From the NCBI RefSeq assembly GCF_012273895.1, contig NC_052102.1, positions 10,844,002 through 10,908,001 of the forward strand: DNA of 64,000 nt. The letters run 5' to 3'. Position numbers and translations under genes: made by a program. Below the pieces are notes generated by a model. The model searched no databases and had not been told where the DNA came from. It saw only the letters and a list, made by a program, of their open reading frames with translations. This stretch comes from Zerene cesonia. Lineage: Eukaryota; Arthropoda; Insecta; Lepidoptera; Pieridae. Shown piece after piece: positions 63,101 to 64,000 of the stretch (the stretch's first letter is position 1; each line of letters begins with the position of its first letter).

Positions 63101-64000
63101 AAGCTGACCAACATTTTCGTTTGATAAATAATACAGTATGAAAATAGATATTGTTGTATGTCAATGCTGTATGTATTAATTTCCAAACAATTTCTCGTTA
63201 AATATAACTTACATATCAACAATTTCACTTCGTAAATATTGTCCTTTCGACTATTCGTTTTTATTTCGAAATATTGTCATACAACACAATAATTAAAGAA
63301 CACATTATACATCCTATGATATAAATGCTGTAGACATATTAACAAACAATTAATCGTGCAAAACTTATCAATTAACTTGAATCAAAAATCTATACAAGTG
63401 CGTTTTTTTTTATACAACTCAGCAGTTCACACGACTAAATACAATATATATAACTCACCCATGACTTCATAAAGGTTAAAACAATTATACCACTACGTAC
63501 TCACCTCTACAGCCATCAGAAGTTAGGTCCCAGTACTCCAGGCGGCACGTGTCGCAGCGCGGCGGCTCCGCGCCGGCCGCGCACGCGCAGCGCCCGCTCG
63601 CGGCGTCGCACGCGCCGCTGACCGACGCGACGCCGCAGCGGCACGCGGGACAGCCGGCATCCACGTCTGTGCGTTTATGAATTTGTAAATATTATGACAT
63701 ACAATAATAGTTAAAAAAAAAAAAAAACTCAATCAACTTAAAAGTGTCACACGCTCCTGTACGGAGTTTAGTTAAGAGTAAGGAAATTGCTTAAGCCTGG
63801 CGATCACAATCAGGATAATAAGATGAACTCAGGAAATTATTGTATTGTTACTTATCCTTGATAATTATACAAAGTTTGAATAAAATCTCTCAGTTTGAAG
63901 TGAATTGCATGACATAGGAGTCGCGGAGATTCAAATTGAAAACATACACTATAAAAAACCTTTATGTATAAAATTACCCCCATATCCAGTTGCGCAGCTG
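1..64000 (-). CDS. Laminin alpha chain gene, partial (seven exons in window)
   Basis: Secreted basement-membrane subunit that would form the short arm of a laminin heterotrimer. Exons join to(64000..63978, 63666..63505, 4218..4112, 1791..1620, 1217..1056, 648..470, 121..1) on the minus strand, giving 308 residues without a stop. All visible junctions are GT/AG; intron phases in transcript order are 1,1,0,1,1,0. The product is six LE domains (first cysteines at about residues 16, 63, 111, 156, 200 and 244), each with the eight-cysteine pattern except the last, followed by CFCFG, the usual entry into an L4 domain. The stretch KENVVG...GTFGLS..NP.GCT.CFCFG is known from laminin alpha chains. It looks closest to the alpha-3/5 (insect LanA) class, but the insect wing blister (alpha-1/2) type is not excluded, so no symbol is given. 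The N-terminal LamNT domain and the C-terminal LG domains lie outside the window. Confidence 0.9.
122..469 (-). other. Laminin intron F-G
   Basis: 348 bases, AT-rich. I see no repeat or further gene in it. Confidence 0.85.
470..648 (-). CDS. Laminin alpha exon F: LE domain and a ten-cysteine LE-like domain
   Basis: A 179-base exon, acceptor TTTGCAG|AA, donor TGTAAG|GTGTGT. It encodes ICDMVTGACECKPGWTG..CDRCERGFFG, finishing one LE domain. It then opens the last domain with CRCSVAGTRCTDVCECDDTG and KCPCK. The last domain, completed by exon G, holds ten cysteines rather than eight; the extra pair lies in TDVCEC. It ends in phase 0. Confidence 0.93.
649..1055 (-). other. Laminin intron E-F
   Basis: 407 bases, with a short CA-rich tract near 905-935. 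Nothing else recognised. Confidence 0.85.
1056..1217 (-). CDS. Laminin alpha exon E: LE domain with CPTC opening
   Basis: A 162-base exon, acceptor TTTGCAG|CG, donor TCAG|GTGAGA. It encodes CPTCTEGKVCSPVSGRC...GYWGREFGCKP and then CACGPGASS, the start of the following LE domain. The first two cysteines are spaced C-x-x-C rather than the usual C-x-C. Like exon B, it has 2 leading bases and 1 trailing base. Confidence 0.92.
1218..1619 (-). other. Laminin intron D-E
   Basis: 402 bases of plain AT-rich sequence. No repeat recognised. Confidence 0.85.
1620..1791 (-). CDS. Laminin alpha exon D: end of one LE domain and most of the next
   Basis: A 172-base exon, acceptor TTCCAG|GAAGG, donor TTGC|GTGAGT. 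It reads EGFWGLDRGECRRC, finishing the previous LE domain, then CECGAGTAACDPVTGLC...GYYGFSATGC, a complete eight-cysteine LE domain. DPVTG and CDRCLPGYYGF are hallmark LE motifs. It starts in phase 0 and ends one base into a Pro codon finished by exon E. Confidence 0.93.
1879..2128 (+). mobile_element. S2 composite retro-element with tRNA-like domain
   Basis: A 250 bp insertion flanked by a perfect 12 bp target-site duplication, CATAGAGATCCT, at 1867-1878 and 2129-2140. The internal 2028-2098 segment is tRNA-like: A box TGGCCGAGAGGC, B box GGTTCGAATCC, and a nearly paired acceptor stem (TCACGGG with CTCGTGA). The anticodon loop lacks the canonical T33, so it is not a functional tRNA gene. The same arrangement recurs at 47393-47635 and, truncated, at 16916-17027. 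Confidence 0.75.
2028..2098 (+). pseudogene. tRNA-like sequence inside S2 element
   Basis: 71 bases with intact A and B boxes and a foldable acceptor stem. The possible anticodon stem TTGCT/GGCAA closes the 7-base loop ACGGTTA, which has C rather than T at position 33. It is embedded in a dispersed repeat, so it is called a tRNA-derived pseudogene rather than a tRNA gene. Confidence 0.6.
2415..2605 (-). mobile_element. Non-autonomous Helitron, family H2 (diverged)
   Basis: Starts (minus strand) near CACTACATAGTATAAAG and ends GGCAAAAGCTAG. Intact relatives are at 22888-23087 and 39520-39709. There is no coding capacity. Confidence 0.7.
2606..3866. other. Intronic sequence without recognised genes
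   Basis: AT-rich part of laminin intron C-D. I see only short unconvincing open frames and no repeat that I can place. Confidence 0.6.
3867..4066 (+). mobile_element. Non-autonomous Helitron, family H1
   Basis: Starts TCCTACTAATATTATAAA and ends GCGGGTGAAACCGCGG..GCAGCTAG, inserted between A (3866) and T (4067) as expected for Helitrons. The 3' end carries the expected short hairpin (GCGG..CCGC) just before CTAG. A second TCCTACTAA unit precedes it at 3858. It lies 45 bases beyond the exon C donor. Confidence 0.88.
4112..4218 (-). CDS. Laminin alpha exon C: first five cysteines and C6-C7 of an LE domain
   Basis: A 107-base exon between acceptor TTCCAG|GC and donor GCGAG|GTAACA. It encodes CNCSRSGSESNVC...GRACDTCE, cysteines 1-7 of an LE domain; cysteine 8 comes from the next exon. 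Two leading bases complete the Gly codon begun by exon B, and it ends in phase 0. The exon starts exactly at an LE domain boundary, so anything spliced onto it in phase 1 yields an intact LE domain. It sits at the 3' end of the giant intron, with a Helitron only 45 bases past its donor. Confidence 0.9.
4219..4680. other. Intron start region with R1-type repeat fragment
   Basis: About 4370-4560 resembles the R1 repeat seen at 44568-44801 and 63780-63905 (run ATTGTCACTGATCC..AGTTTGAATTAAATCT). The rest is unrecognised. Confidence 0.45.
4706..4903 (+). mobile_element. Non-autonomous Helitron, family H1
   Basis: Full-length H1 copy. The 3' CTAG is mutated to CTAA. The 5' end is preceded by three more TCCTAC-type units (from 4681), the longest such run in the window. 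Confidence 0.87.
5001..5026 (+). repeat. (GAAA)n microsatellite
   Basis: About six perfect GAAA units followed by an A-rich tract. Confidence 0.9.
5027..5963. other. Unrecognised intronic sequence
   Basis: Mixed sequence. The stretch 5550-5760 has a more even base composition and could be eroded transposon coding sequence, but no frame stays open. Confidence 0.45.
5964..6171 (-). mobile_element. Helitron-like element, separate family
   Basis: Begins on the minus strand TCCTCTCACTAATGTAATAA and ends in CTAG (5964-5967). The middle carries the phrase ACCAAATTTCATCAAAATCC, typical of these lepidopteran elements. It is directly followed by an eroded H1 5' part at 6191-6318 on the same strand. 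Confidence 0.65.
6191..6318 (-). mobile_element. H1 Helitron fragment (5' two-thirds, diverged)
   Basis: Matches H1 from the TCCTA start through ACCGATTGCAATG-like and CAACTGGAATAACA-like parts, with many substitutions. The 3' end is missing. Confidence 0.65.
6621..6644 (+). repeat. (TA)n microsatellite
   Basis: Twelve TA units, just after a small hairpin (CCACGG..CCGTGG). Confidence 0.9.
7043..7243 (+). mobile_element. Non-autonomous Helitron, family H1
   Basis: Full-length copy from TCCTACTAAAATAAATGCG to GCAGCTAG. The terminal hairpin is intact. Confidence 0.87.
7548..7747 (+). mobile_element. Non-autonomous Helitron, family H1
   Basis: Full-length copy ending GTGGGGCGCAGCTAG, with one hairpin-arm base changed (CCGTGG). 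It lies 300 bases from the previous copy in the same orientation. Confidence 0.87.
7968..8110 (+). repeat. M1 interspersed repeat
   Basis: Contains the family core TTAACCCGACGTTTCGAACG and CAGCGAGCGTGGTCAC, followed by an ATAATACTCGTGTAAAAT outer part. Relatives are at 23641, 27780, 29195 and 49060. Confidence 0.75.
8305..8446. repeat. MITE-like inverted repeat
   Basis: Arms 8313-8349 and 8397-8433 are inverted copies matching at 36 of 37 positions, separated by 47 bases. Short outer arms TACAAATG/CATTTGTA extend the structure. No coding capacity. Confidence 0.75.
8447..9911. other. Unrecognised intronic sequence
   Basis: Includes a local duplication of TTGGTTGGAGGT at 8994-9030 and a more GC-rich block at 9125-9260. 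No gene seen. Confidence 0.45.
9912..10074 (+). mobile_element. Helitron-like element (tail GGAGCCGGGGCGGACCGCTAG)
   Basis: Ends GGGGCGGACCGCTAG at 10074. A related element ends GGGGCGGACTGCTAG at 14032. The 5' edge is approximate. Confidence 0.6.
10075..10807. other. Unrecognised intronic sequence
   Basis: AT-rich. No repeat or gene recognised. Confidence 0.5.
10808..10838. repeat. Perfect 12 bp hairpin
   Basis: AGCGTCTCAATG, a 7-base loop, then its exact reverse complement. Confidence 0.85.
11182..11286. repeat. Cluster of three palindromes
   Basis: A perfect 20 bp stem (11182-11201 with 11209-11228) is followed at once by a second near-perfect hairpin (11229-11242 with 11246-11259) that reuses the same arm sequence. 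An 8 bp palindrome, TGTCACAC/GTGTGACA, lies at 11269-11286. Confidence 0.85.
11287..13179. other. Unrecognised intronic sequence
   Basis: AT-rich, with several short poly-T tracts. No gene, RNA or clear transposon seen. Confidence 0.5.
13180..13315 (+). mobile_element. H1 Helitron, 3'-truncated
   Basis: 5' part only, from TCCTAATAATATTATAAATG to AACATATAGGCAA, where it abuts an inverted H1 copy. Confidence 0.8.
13316..13515 (-). mobile_element. H1 Helitron, nearly complete
   Basis: Runs on the minus strand from TCCTACTAATATTAG to CCGCGGGGCGCAG; the final CTAG is lost at the junction with the plus-strand copy. The pair forms a long inverted repeat. Confidence 0.83.
13905..14032 (+). mobile_element. 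Helitron-like element, relative of 9912-10074
   Basis: Shares CAAATGT-TTGCTAAG and a CTCGAGAAC phrase with the earlier copy and ends GGCGGACTGCTAG. A minus-strand open frame across it is spurious. Confidence 0.6.
15151..15351 (-). mobile_element. Non-autonomous Helitron, family H1
   Basis: Complete minus-strand copy with CTAG at 15151-15154 and the TCCTACTAATATTATAAATG end near 15351, preceded by an extra TCCTA unit. Confidence 0.86.
15641..15884 (+). mobile_element. Helitron-like element with (ACTG)n head
   Basis: Opens with an ACTG microsatellite (15646-15684) and ends GAAACCGCGGGCAACAGCTAG. It carries CAACGCACAGCCCAAAT, shared with a truncated copy at about 42303-42515. Confidence 0.7.
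15885..16045 (+). mobile_element. Helitron-like element (tail GAAGCCGGGGCGAACAGTAG)
   Basis: Directly follows the previous element. Contains TTTTCACGCAAAAACCACTGG and ends in CAGTAG rather than CTAG. Relatives are at 20340-20500 (minus) and 61110-61257 (plus). Confidence 0.6.
16083..16259 (+). mobile_element. Helitron-like element (third in tandem)
   Basis: Ends CGGAGCCGGGGCGAGCAGCTAG at 16259. The start is approximate. Confidence 0.55.
16260..16903. other. Unrecognised intronic sequence with a C-rich block
   Basis: Mostly AT-rich. 16700-16765 is unusually rich in C and G (CTCGGGGCCCCCTTGCCCC), perhaps an eroded transposon piece. Confidence 0.45.
16916..17027 (+). mobile_element. S2 element, 5'-truncated and 5'-inverted
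   Basis: A 112 bp insertion flanked by a perfect 12 bp duplication, AGATACGATATA (16904-16915 and 17028-17039). It keeps the S2 3' end from CCTGCCTCGTGATCAAA onward. The first 30 bases are an inverted copy of a segment from that same 3' end, forming a hairpin. This is the signature of an inverted end made during target-primed reverse transcription. Confidence 0.75.
17284..17366 (+). mobile_element. LINE 3'-end fragment (family of 26496-26645)
   Basis: Carries TGACTATTCAAAA..TTCTAAAAGTAGTCTAATTG and AATAAATA, matching the other copies in reverse orientation. Confidence 0.55.
17544..18543. other. Assembly gap 1 (1000 N)
   Basis: Exactly 1000 N, so a placeholder length. No recognised repeat at its edges other than an AAATA-rich tract on the right (18568-18596). 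Open frames drawn through it are artefacts. Confidence 0.99.
18544..19670. other. Unrecognised sequence, including a GC-richer block
   Basis: 18760-18975 has more balanced composition and a 69-codon minus-strand frame that I do not recognise. It could be eroded transposon coding sequence. Confidence 0.4.
19671..19880 (+). mobile_element. S1 SINE, 5'-truncated
   Basis: 3' portion of the polyA-tailed family: CATGGGCGGTGGTAGCGCTT, CCAGCTC, then AACATAAAAAAAC. Confidence 0.75.
20336..20505 (-). mobile_element. Helitron-like element
   Basis: Minus-strand tail GGTGAAGCCGGGGCGAACTG near 20340. Internal sequence is related to 15885-16045 and 61110-61257. Confidence 0.6.
20506..21635. other. Unrecognised intronic sequence
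   Basis: AT-rich. No gene or repeat recognised. Confidence 0.5.
21640..21747 (+). mobile_element. Helitron 3'-end fragment
   Basis: Ends GCCGCGGGTGATAGCTAG. The 5' edge is uncertain. Confidence 0.5.
21945..22110 (+). mobile_element. R1 repeat (3' half)
   Basis: Shares GTTTACAATGGGTCAAGATCG-type sequence, AACATACAAACATACAG and the terminal TAATAAAAGCGTGTTAAAAA with 44568-44801. Confidence 0.65.
22888..23087 (+). mobile_element. Non-autonomous Helitron, family H2
   Basis: Starts TCACTACATAGTATAAAAT and ends GAAGCCGCGGGCAAAATCTAG. It is full length compared with 39520-39709. Confidence 0.8.
23682..23822. mobile_element. M1 element with perfect 34 bp terminal inverted repeats
   Basis: Arms 23682-23715 and 23789-23822 are exact inverted copies enclosing a 73 bp core with CACGCTCGCTGTAAAG and TTCGAAACGTCGGGTTAATA. 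An outer family segment (GTATTTTCTTGTG..CACGCGAGTATTA) precedes it from 23641. Confidence 0.8.
23834..24028 (-). mobile_element. Non-autonomous Helitron, family H1
   Basis: Complete minus-strand copy with a small internal deletion (about 6 bases) near the CCGATATTCC segment. An extra TCCTACTA unit precedes its start. It begins 12 bases after the M1 element. Confidence 0.86.
24776..25070 (-). mobile_element. S1 SINE, near full length
   Basis: Minus-strand 5' end GCACGCTTCGGCACGAATTG then GCTCGCACCGGGGAAGTACC, through CTACTAATGTCTATGGCGAT, to a short A-rich tail (CTGATATAAAAAATAAC). It is the most complete copy in the window. Confidence 0.82.
25199..25381 (+). mobile_element. S1 SINE, 5'-truncated
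   Basis: From GGCCCGTTTCC to CCAGCTCAGTTGCATAAAAAAAAA. It is divergently oriented to the neighbouring S1 copy, and a plus-strand open frame of 104 codons overlapping both is spurious. Confidence 0.8.
25382..26434. other. Intronic sequence with an unrecognised 98-codon open frame
   Basis: 25620-25916 (plus) stays open for 98 codons from ATG. It has no motif I know, and the segment is AT-rich. I do not call it a gene. Confidence 0.4.
26435..26470 (-). mobile_element. H1 Helitron 5' fragment
   Basis: Just the first ~36 bases of H1, TCCTACTAATATTATAAATG onward. Confidence 0.6.
26496..26645 (-). mobile_element. LINE 3'-end fragment
   Basis: Carries AGAGAAGAGCCGGCAAAAAAC, ACCACCGGTTCGGAAGGCAG, TAGACTTCTTATAGAAGTAC and a CAAACTCAAACTCAAA repeat tail. 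Copies are at 36555-36670 (plus) and 38660-38800 (minus). The family is common in Lepidoptera; class uncertain. Confidence 0.6.
26709..26880 (-). mobile_element. Non-autonomous Helitron, family H3
   Basis: Minus strand starts TCTAATATATAAAATTCTCG and ends TTTGCCCGGTCAGCTAG. A close copy is at 40421-40599. Confidence 0.75.
27245..27345 (+). mobile_element. Helitron fragment
   Basis: Resembles 61110-61230 (TCTTCACACGAAAACTACTGG..CTGTGACATAGGCTATAT). Both ends are lost. Confidence 0.45.
27780..27925 (-). repeat. M1 interspersed repeat
   Basis: Outer segment GTATTTTCTTGTGTTTG plus AACGGATTTTAAACGCGATG and CAGCGAGCGTGGTCACGGGG. The second inverted arm is absent. Confidence 0.75.
28623..28985 (+). 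mobile_element. Unclassified interspersed repeat, GC-rich 3' part
   Basis: Starts near ATGGTTGCCTGTAAAGTCGG, passes through an AT-rich middle, and ends in a CpG-rich block (28850-28985, GCTGCGCGCGCGGCGGACCG). From memory this pairing is dispersed in moth genomes; the 75-codon frame within it is not supported as a gene. Confidence 0.4.
29197..29345. repeat. M1 interspersed repeat
   Basis: Two inverted arms (AAATTAAAAGCTTTTTAACG, short, and GTTAAAAAGTTTTTAAT) around the CACGCTCGCTGTAACG core. Left arm is truncated compared with 23682-23822. Confidence 0.75.
29813..29895 (+). mobile_element. S1 SINE fragment
   Basis: Pyrimidine-rich middle of S1 (TTCCTTTTTTCCAGTCGTAA..AAAAGCAGGCAAGC). Confidence 0.5.
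30430..30516. other. GC-rich edge of gap 2
   Basis: Composition jumps from AT-rich to very GC-rich just before the gap (GCCCGCGCTCGCCCCGCGC). This may be the edge of a CpG-rich promoter or exon lost in the gap. Confidence 0.5.
30517..31516. other. Assembly gap 2 (1000 N)
   Basis: Placeholder gap entered from a GC-rich edge; open frames through it are artefacts. Confidence 0.99.
31580..31640 (-). promoter_or_regulatory. Possible minus-strand non-coding exon end near gap 2
   Basis: Minus strand reads CACGGCGTGCAACCCGCGTG, then AAGGCGAG|GTGAGTTC, a near-consensus donor in a locally GC-rich patch. It could be an untranslated first exon of an internal laminin transcript. Evidence is composition and one splice motif only. 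Confidence 0.25.
31681..33022. other. AT-rich intronic sequence
   Basis: Many poly-T and poly-A tracts. A short R1 5' fragment (AGTTTAAAAAAACTAAAATACACGC) lies at 32563-32590. No gene seen. Confidence 0.5.
33035..33314 (-). mobile_element. tRNA-derived SINE (S3) with (GATGAT)n tail
   Basis: Minus strand 5' end has an A box in GGTGGCTCAGTGGTGAG and a B box in GGGTTCGAGACC. A body follows with GAAGGAAAACACCGTGAGG, GCCAACGTGGTGGATTATGG and CCCAGCAGTGGGAACATATA, then a GATGAT microsatellite tail. This architecture is well known in Lepidoptera. It sits inside the first of two tandem 30 bp units. Confidence 0.85.
33315..33364 (+). repeat. 30 bp tandem duplication interrupted by the SINE
   Basis: The unit TTCGTGTTATATACCGATGA..ATAGATA is complete at 33335-33364. 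A first copy is split into 33023-33034 and 33315-33334 by the SINE. Confidence 0.8.
34213..34405 (+). mobile_element. S1 SINE, 5'-truncated
   Basis: From GGAGGCCCGTTTCC to CAGTTGCCCGCTATGACATAAAAAA. Confidence 0.8.
34838..34990 (-). mobile_element. S1 SINE, 3' half
   Basis: Minus-strand tail at 34838 (CACCAGCATAAAAAAT), then TTACCATCAGGTGATCC. The 5' part is replaced by the next copy. Confidence 0.72.
34991..35237 (-). mobile_element. S1 SINE, near full length
   Basis: Begins AATTGGGCCAGCTCGCATCG and GGGGAAGTACCACACCCCC, ends CTCCATAATCGACGGTGACATAAAAAAT. Arranged in tandem with 34838-34990. The sense-strand open frames here are shadows. Confidence 0.8.
35238..36058. other. Unrecognised intronic sequence
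   Basis: AT-rich. No gene or repeat recognised. Confidence 0.5.
36059..36159 (+). repeat. 45 bp tandem duplication plus partial third unit
   Basis: CTTCCTGACATCTATTGGCG and the following AATAAT..ACTATTTTT repeat at 36059 and 36104. GGCGAATAATT recurs at 36148. Confidence 0.85.
36410..36670 (+). mobile_element. R1 fragment followed by LINE 3'-end fragment
   Basis: 36410-36535 resembles R1 (CATTGTCACCGAGCTTTGAT). 36555-36670 is the LINE tail family in plus orientation (GCCGGCTCTTCTCTGTAGAA). Confidence 0.5.
37258..37346 (+). mobile_element. tRNA-derived SINE (S4)
   Basis: A box in TTGGTACAGTGGTTAACGCG, B box in GAGTTCGATTCCC, partly paired ends (CCGCCTCC with GGTGGAG), then an A tract. The looped middle does not form a proper anticodon arm, so it is a tRNA-derived element rather than a tRNA gene. 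Confidence 0.65.
37347..38659. other. Unrecognised intronic sequence
   Basis: AT-rich, with an AATAAT-type low-complexity tract at 38400-38425. No gene seen. Confidence 0.5.
38660..38800 (-). mobile_element. LINE 3'-end fragment
   Basis: Same family as 26496-26645: CTAGACTTCTTATAGAAGCA, ACCACCGGTTCGGAAAACAG, GAGAAGAGCCGGCAATAAAC. Confidence 0.6.
39520..39709 (+). mobile_element. Non-autonomous Helitron, family H2
   Basis: TCACTACATAGTATAAAACA to GCCGCGGGCAAATGCTAG, full length. The open frame just upstream (39300-39530) runs into it and is not supported. Confidence 0.82.
40421..40599 (-). mobile_element. Non-autonomous Helitron, family H3
   Basis: Minus strand starts TCTAATATATAAAATTCTCG. 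The terminal CTAG is mutated to GTAG, after GGTGCAG. Confidence 0.72.
40705..40775 (-). mobile_element. S1 SINE fragment, locally duplicated
   Basis: Two weak copies of the GGTGG-CTGATGGTAA segment side by side. Strongly eroded. Confidence 0.35.
41379..41527 (+). mobile_element. H1 Helitron, diverged, 3'-truncated
   Basis: TCCTACTAATAGTATAAATG to TTTATCCCGATAT with many changes. It is an older copy than the others. Confidence 0.65.
42303..42515 (+). mobile_element. Helitron-like element, relative of 15641-15884
   Basis: Shares CAACGCACAGCCCAAATTAC and GAATAAAATAGGGGATGAAA. The tail is eroded (CGCGGGCGTATCTGAGGGC). Confidence 0.6.
43149..43345. mobile_element. MITE-like repeat M2
   Basis: Bears inverted GAAGTGAAACTTC (43149) and GAAGTTTCACTTC (43305). 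The middle has AACGGAAAAACGACAGGTAA and AATGAAGCCGGCAAAGAATG. An inverted copy is at 59133-59343. Confidence 0.65.
43621..43725 (-). mobile_element. S1 SINE, 3' part
   Basis: Minus-strand 3' end TTGCCTGCTATGACATAAAAA. The 5' half is missing. Confidence 0.7.
44568..44801 (+). mobile_element. R1 interspersed repeat, longest copy
   Basis: Opens AGTTTAAAAAAACTAAAAAA-CACGC and ends GCTAATAAAAAGCGTGTAAAAA. Contains CACAAAGTTTGAACGAAATC and GGCCGTTTAAAGTGGGTC. Its ends are loosely inverted (ACACGCTTTT versus AAAAGCGTGT), which suggests a DNA element with short terminal inverted repeats. Confidence 0.6.
44802..45664. other. Unrecognised intronic sequence
   Basis: Mixed composition, with a short GC-richer stretch at 45430-45490. 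Short open frames at 45000-45233 and 45366-45590 show no recognisable motif. Confidence 0.45.
45667..46801. mobile_element. Tc1/mariner-like element interrupted by gap 3
   Basis: Left end CCTAGTCTTGCCATAAATA (45667) and right end, reversed, CTTAGTCTGGCCATAAATA (46801) form terminal inverted repeats, each flanked by TA (45665-45666, 46802-46803). The interior is 1000 N, so any transposase gene is not visible. TA target and end sequence suggest Tc1/mariner. Confidence 0.65.
45736..46735. other. Assembly gap 3 (1000 N)
   Basis: Placeholder gap, lying inside the Tc1/mariner-like element. Confidence 0.99.
46806..47377. other. Intronic sequence with one Helitron tail
   Basis: AT-rich. GTCGCGGGCGGGAAGCTAGC near 47287-47306 is a Helitron-like 3' end. 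Nothing else recognised. Confidence 0.4.
47393..47635 (-). mobile_element. S2 composite retro-element with tRNA-like domain
   Basis: Flanked by a 15 bp duplication, ACTTCGAATAAATTT (47378-47392 and 47636-47650). On the minus strand the order is CTCAATAGATGGCGTGGGGT, TAGAAGAAATTCGATTACTG, a tRNA-like part with B box GGTTCGAATCC, then AATTTTTTCTATTCTTTC and GCATTTCAATGCTATAAAAC. The order matches 1879-2128. Confidence 0.78.
47676..47894 (+). mobile_element. Helitron-like element
   Basis: Ends CACGCGGGCGAAAGCTAG. The body has ACGGATTTTGATGAAATTTG and a TAACCCGATTAAATACTCCC segment. The start is approximate. Confidence 0.6.
48037..48236 (+). mobile_element. Non-autonomous Helitron, family H1
   Basis: TCCTATTAATATTATAAATG to GGCGCAGCTAG, full length. 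Confidence 0.87.
48238..48274 (+). mobile_element. 37 bp H1 mini-derivative
   Basis: TCCTACTAATATTATAAATG then GCGCAAGTTAGTGAGCTAG: the H1 start, almost no body, and a CTAG end. It sits immediately after the CTAG+T of the full copy. Confidence 0.6.
48676..48875 (+). mobile_element. Non-autonomous Helitron, family H1
   Basis: TCCTACTAATATTATAAATG to GGCGCAGCTAG, full length. The host base pair is A before and T after, and there is no extra 5' unit. Confidence 0.88.
49060..49262 (+). repeat. M1 interspersed repeat
   Basis: Both arms (TTTAAAAACTTTTGTAACGG; CCGTTAAAAAGTTTTTAATT), the core TTAACCCGACGTTTCGAACA, and the outer segment ATAATACTCGCGTAAAATC..AAGAAAATACTAG. Confidence 0.78.
49755..49915 (-). 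mobile_element. Probable non-LTR retrotransposon 3' end with hairpin
   Basis: Minus strand carries GAGGTTTTAGTCGGTTTGAA, CCGACATAACCCACGGCC, a hairpin ACCCACGGCC/GGCCGTGGGT, CCATGGAACATTAGCCC and an A-rich end. I recognise this 3' hairpin from lepidopteran LINEs but cannot name the clade. Confidence 0.55.
50001..50035. repeat. Perfect 15 bp hairpin
   Basis: CAATAGTTCACTATG, loop ATATA, exact reverse complement. Confidence 0.9.
50154..50330 (+). mobile_element. Helitron-like element following another CTAG end
   Basis: Starts TCGTACTAATATTATAAACG directly after CATCAGCTAG+T. The end near CGACGCCGCGGTTTACAAC has lost CTAG. Confidence 0.5.
50388..50511 (+). mobile_element. S1 SINE with large internal deletion
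   Basis: 5' end GCACGCTTCGGCACGAATTG to about CCCCACAGAAAAC, then directly the 3' end AGGCGAACCGCCAGCTCAGC and a 15-base A tail. The middle is missing. Confidence 0.8.
50512..54271. other. Long intronic stretch without recognised repeats
   Basis: AT-rich and relatively poor in the dispersed families seen elsewhere. A T/G-rich low-complexity tract lies at 51810-51880. Short open frames (50570-51006, 51259-51549, 52015-52311, 53292-53552) show no motif or splice support. Confidence 0.45.
54272..54506 (-). CDS. Candidate alternative first coding exon with signal peptide
   Basis: Minus-strand ATG at 54506 in a good context (CAAAATGCG). The first residues, MRWLFLLAALVVVVEGAG, form a classical signal peptide: short charged start, ten or more hydrophobic residues, small residues at a likely cleavage site near 17-21. 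A basic, cysteine-containing segment follows (residues about 20-78, with CC and C near 46-51 and an N-L-T glycosylation sequon near 60), ending TWYGLKH. The exon is GC-rich like the laminin exons and unlike the surrounding intron. It ends CATG|GTACGT with one base of a split codon; a second possible donor, GAGG|GTAAAT, lies 13 bases further on in the same phase. Either joins in frame to 4218-4112, whose first full codons are C-N-C, the start of an LE domain. No acceptor-like tract precedes the ATG. Alternative: first exon of an unrelated nested gene. Confidence 0.55.
54660..54800 (-). promoter_or_regulatory. GC-richer patch upstream of the signal-peptide exon
   Basis: CpG-richer than its surroundings, just upstream (minus strand) of the ATG at 54506. 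It contains a strong donor GCAGGCGTG|GTAAGTGG (exon end 54769), so it could hold an untranslated first exon. A possible acceptor, TTATAG|AAC, lies about 150 bases further on. No TATA box was found. Confidence 0.35.
54801..56725. other. Intronic sequence with few recognised features
   Basis: AT-rich. A GCATGTATGCGCGTGCACGT stretch near 54950-54970 and a Helitron-like tail near 56220-56240 are all I can point to. Confidence 0.45.
57306..58305. other. Assembly gap 4 (1000 N)
   Basis: Placeholder gap inside the inverted repeat. Confidence 0.99.
58306..58367 (-). mobile_element. End of a second Tc1/mariner-like element at gap 4
   Basis: The 62 bases from AATGTTATTTGCAGTTAACA to TTATGGCAAGACTAGG are the reverse complement of the left end beside gap 3 (45667 onward), with no difference that I can see, followed by TA. 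The rest lies in the gap. Confidence 0.7.
59133..59343. mobile_element. MITE-like repeat M2, inverted copy
   Basis: Opposite orientation to 43149-43345: GAAGTGAAACTTCTGTAAAT at 59160, CATTCTTTGCCGGCTTCATT, TTACCTGTCGTTTTTTTCCG. The far arm is eroded. Confidence 0.65.
59441..59645 (-). mobile_element. S1 SINE with internal deletion
   Basis: Minus strand starts AACGCTTCGGCACGTATTGG, ends CAGCTCAATCGCTCGCATAT. It keeps the inverted motif GCAGAGGTACTGCCTCTGC of the family. Confidence 0.75.
59646..60840. other. Intronic sequence with eroded Helitron pieces
   Basis: 60470-60545 is a minus-strand relative of 9912-10074 (AGAACCTTCCTTGTGCC, GGTCGAGCCGTTC). The rest is unrecognised. Confidence 0.4.
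60845..61044 (-). mobile_element. Non-autonomous Helitron, family H1
   Basis: CTAG at 60845-60848; minus-strand start TCCTACTAATATTGTAAATG near 61044, preceded by two more TCCTAC units. Confidence 0.86.
61110..61257 (+). mobile_element. Helitron-like element, relative of 15885-16045
   Basis: GTTTTCACGCAATTATCACTG to GGGGCGAACACCTAG. Confidence 0.6.
61258..62342. other. Intronic sequence with a CpG-rich block
   Basis: Mostly AT-rich. 62119-62215 and 62300-62335 are sharply GC-rich (CCCCAGGCGGCGCCGAGGTG; GCGCCCGCGGCGCGCGTGCA). No open frame or gene motif is clear. Confidence 0.45.
62343..62555 (+). mobile_element. Helitron-like element, separate family
   Basis: Starts TCCTTACTAATATTATAAAT and has the Helitron-style tail GACGAAGCCGCGGGCGAAGAG, but CTAG is lost. 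It holds a local triplicate of GGAAATTTCCTGTG-type sequence at 62490-62530. Confidence 0.6.
62556..63504. other. Intron start next to exon B
   Basis: AT-rich, with no recognised repeat or gene. Short minus-strand frames at 62946-63228 overlap one another and have no support. Confidence 0.5.
63505..63666 (-). CDS. Laminin alpha exon B: one LE domain
   Basis: A 162-base exon between acceptor CACAG|AC and donor AGAG|GTGAGT. It encodes the end of one LE domain (VDAGCPA) and nearly all of the next, from C-R-C-G-V to D-G-C-R, with eight cysteines in LE spacing. It begins with two bases of a split codon and ends with one, so it is symmetrical (phase 1 to phase 1) and could be skipped without a frameshift. 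Base composition is extremely GC-rich, with alanine-rich low-complexity coding (for example CAAGAEPPRC). The donor opens the 59 kb intron. Confidence 0.88.
63667..63977 (-). other. Laminin intron A-B
   Basis: 311 bases. It holds a polyA run at about 63712-63727 and, at about 63780-63905, a fragment of the R1 repeat (see 44568-44801), recognised by the sequence around TTATACAAAGTTTGAATAA. Confidence 0.75.
63978..64000 (-). CDS. Laminin alpha exon A (partial, 3' end only)
   Basis: Only 23 bases are visible, reading SCATGYG and ending GG|GTAATT. The frame joins the next exon as G+AC (Asp), giving CATGYGDVDAGCPAC, the end of one LE domain. The exon is short and continues beyond the window edge, so the call rests on the frame, the donor and the fit to the LE pattern. 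Confidence 0.7.
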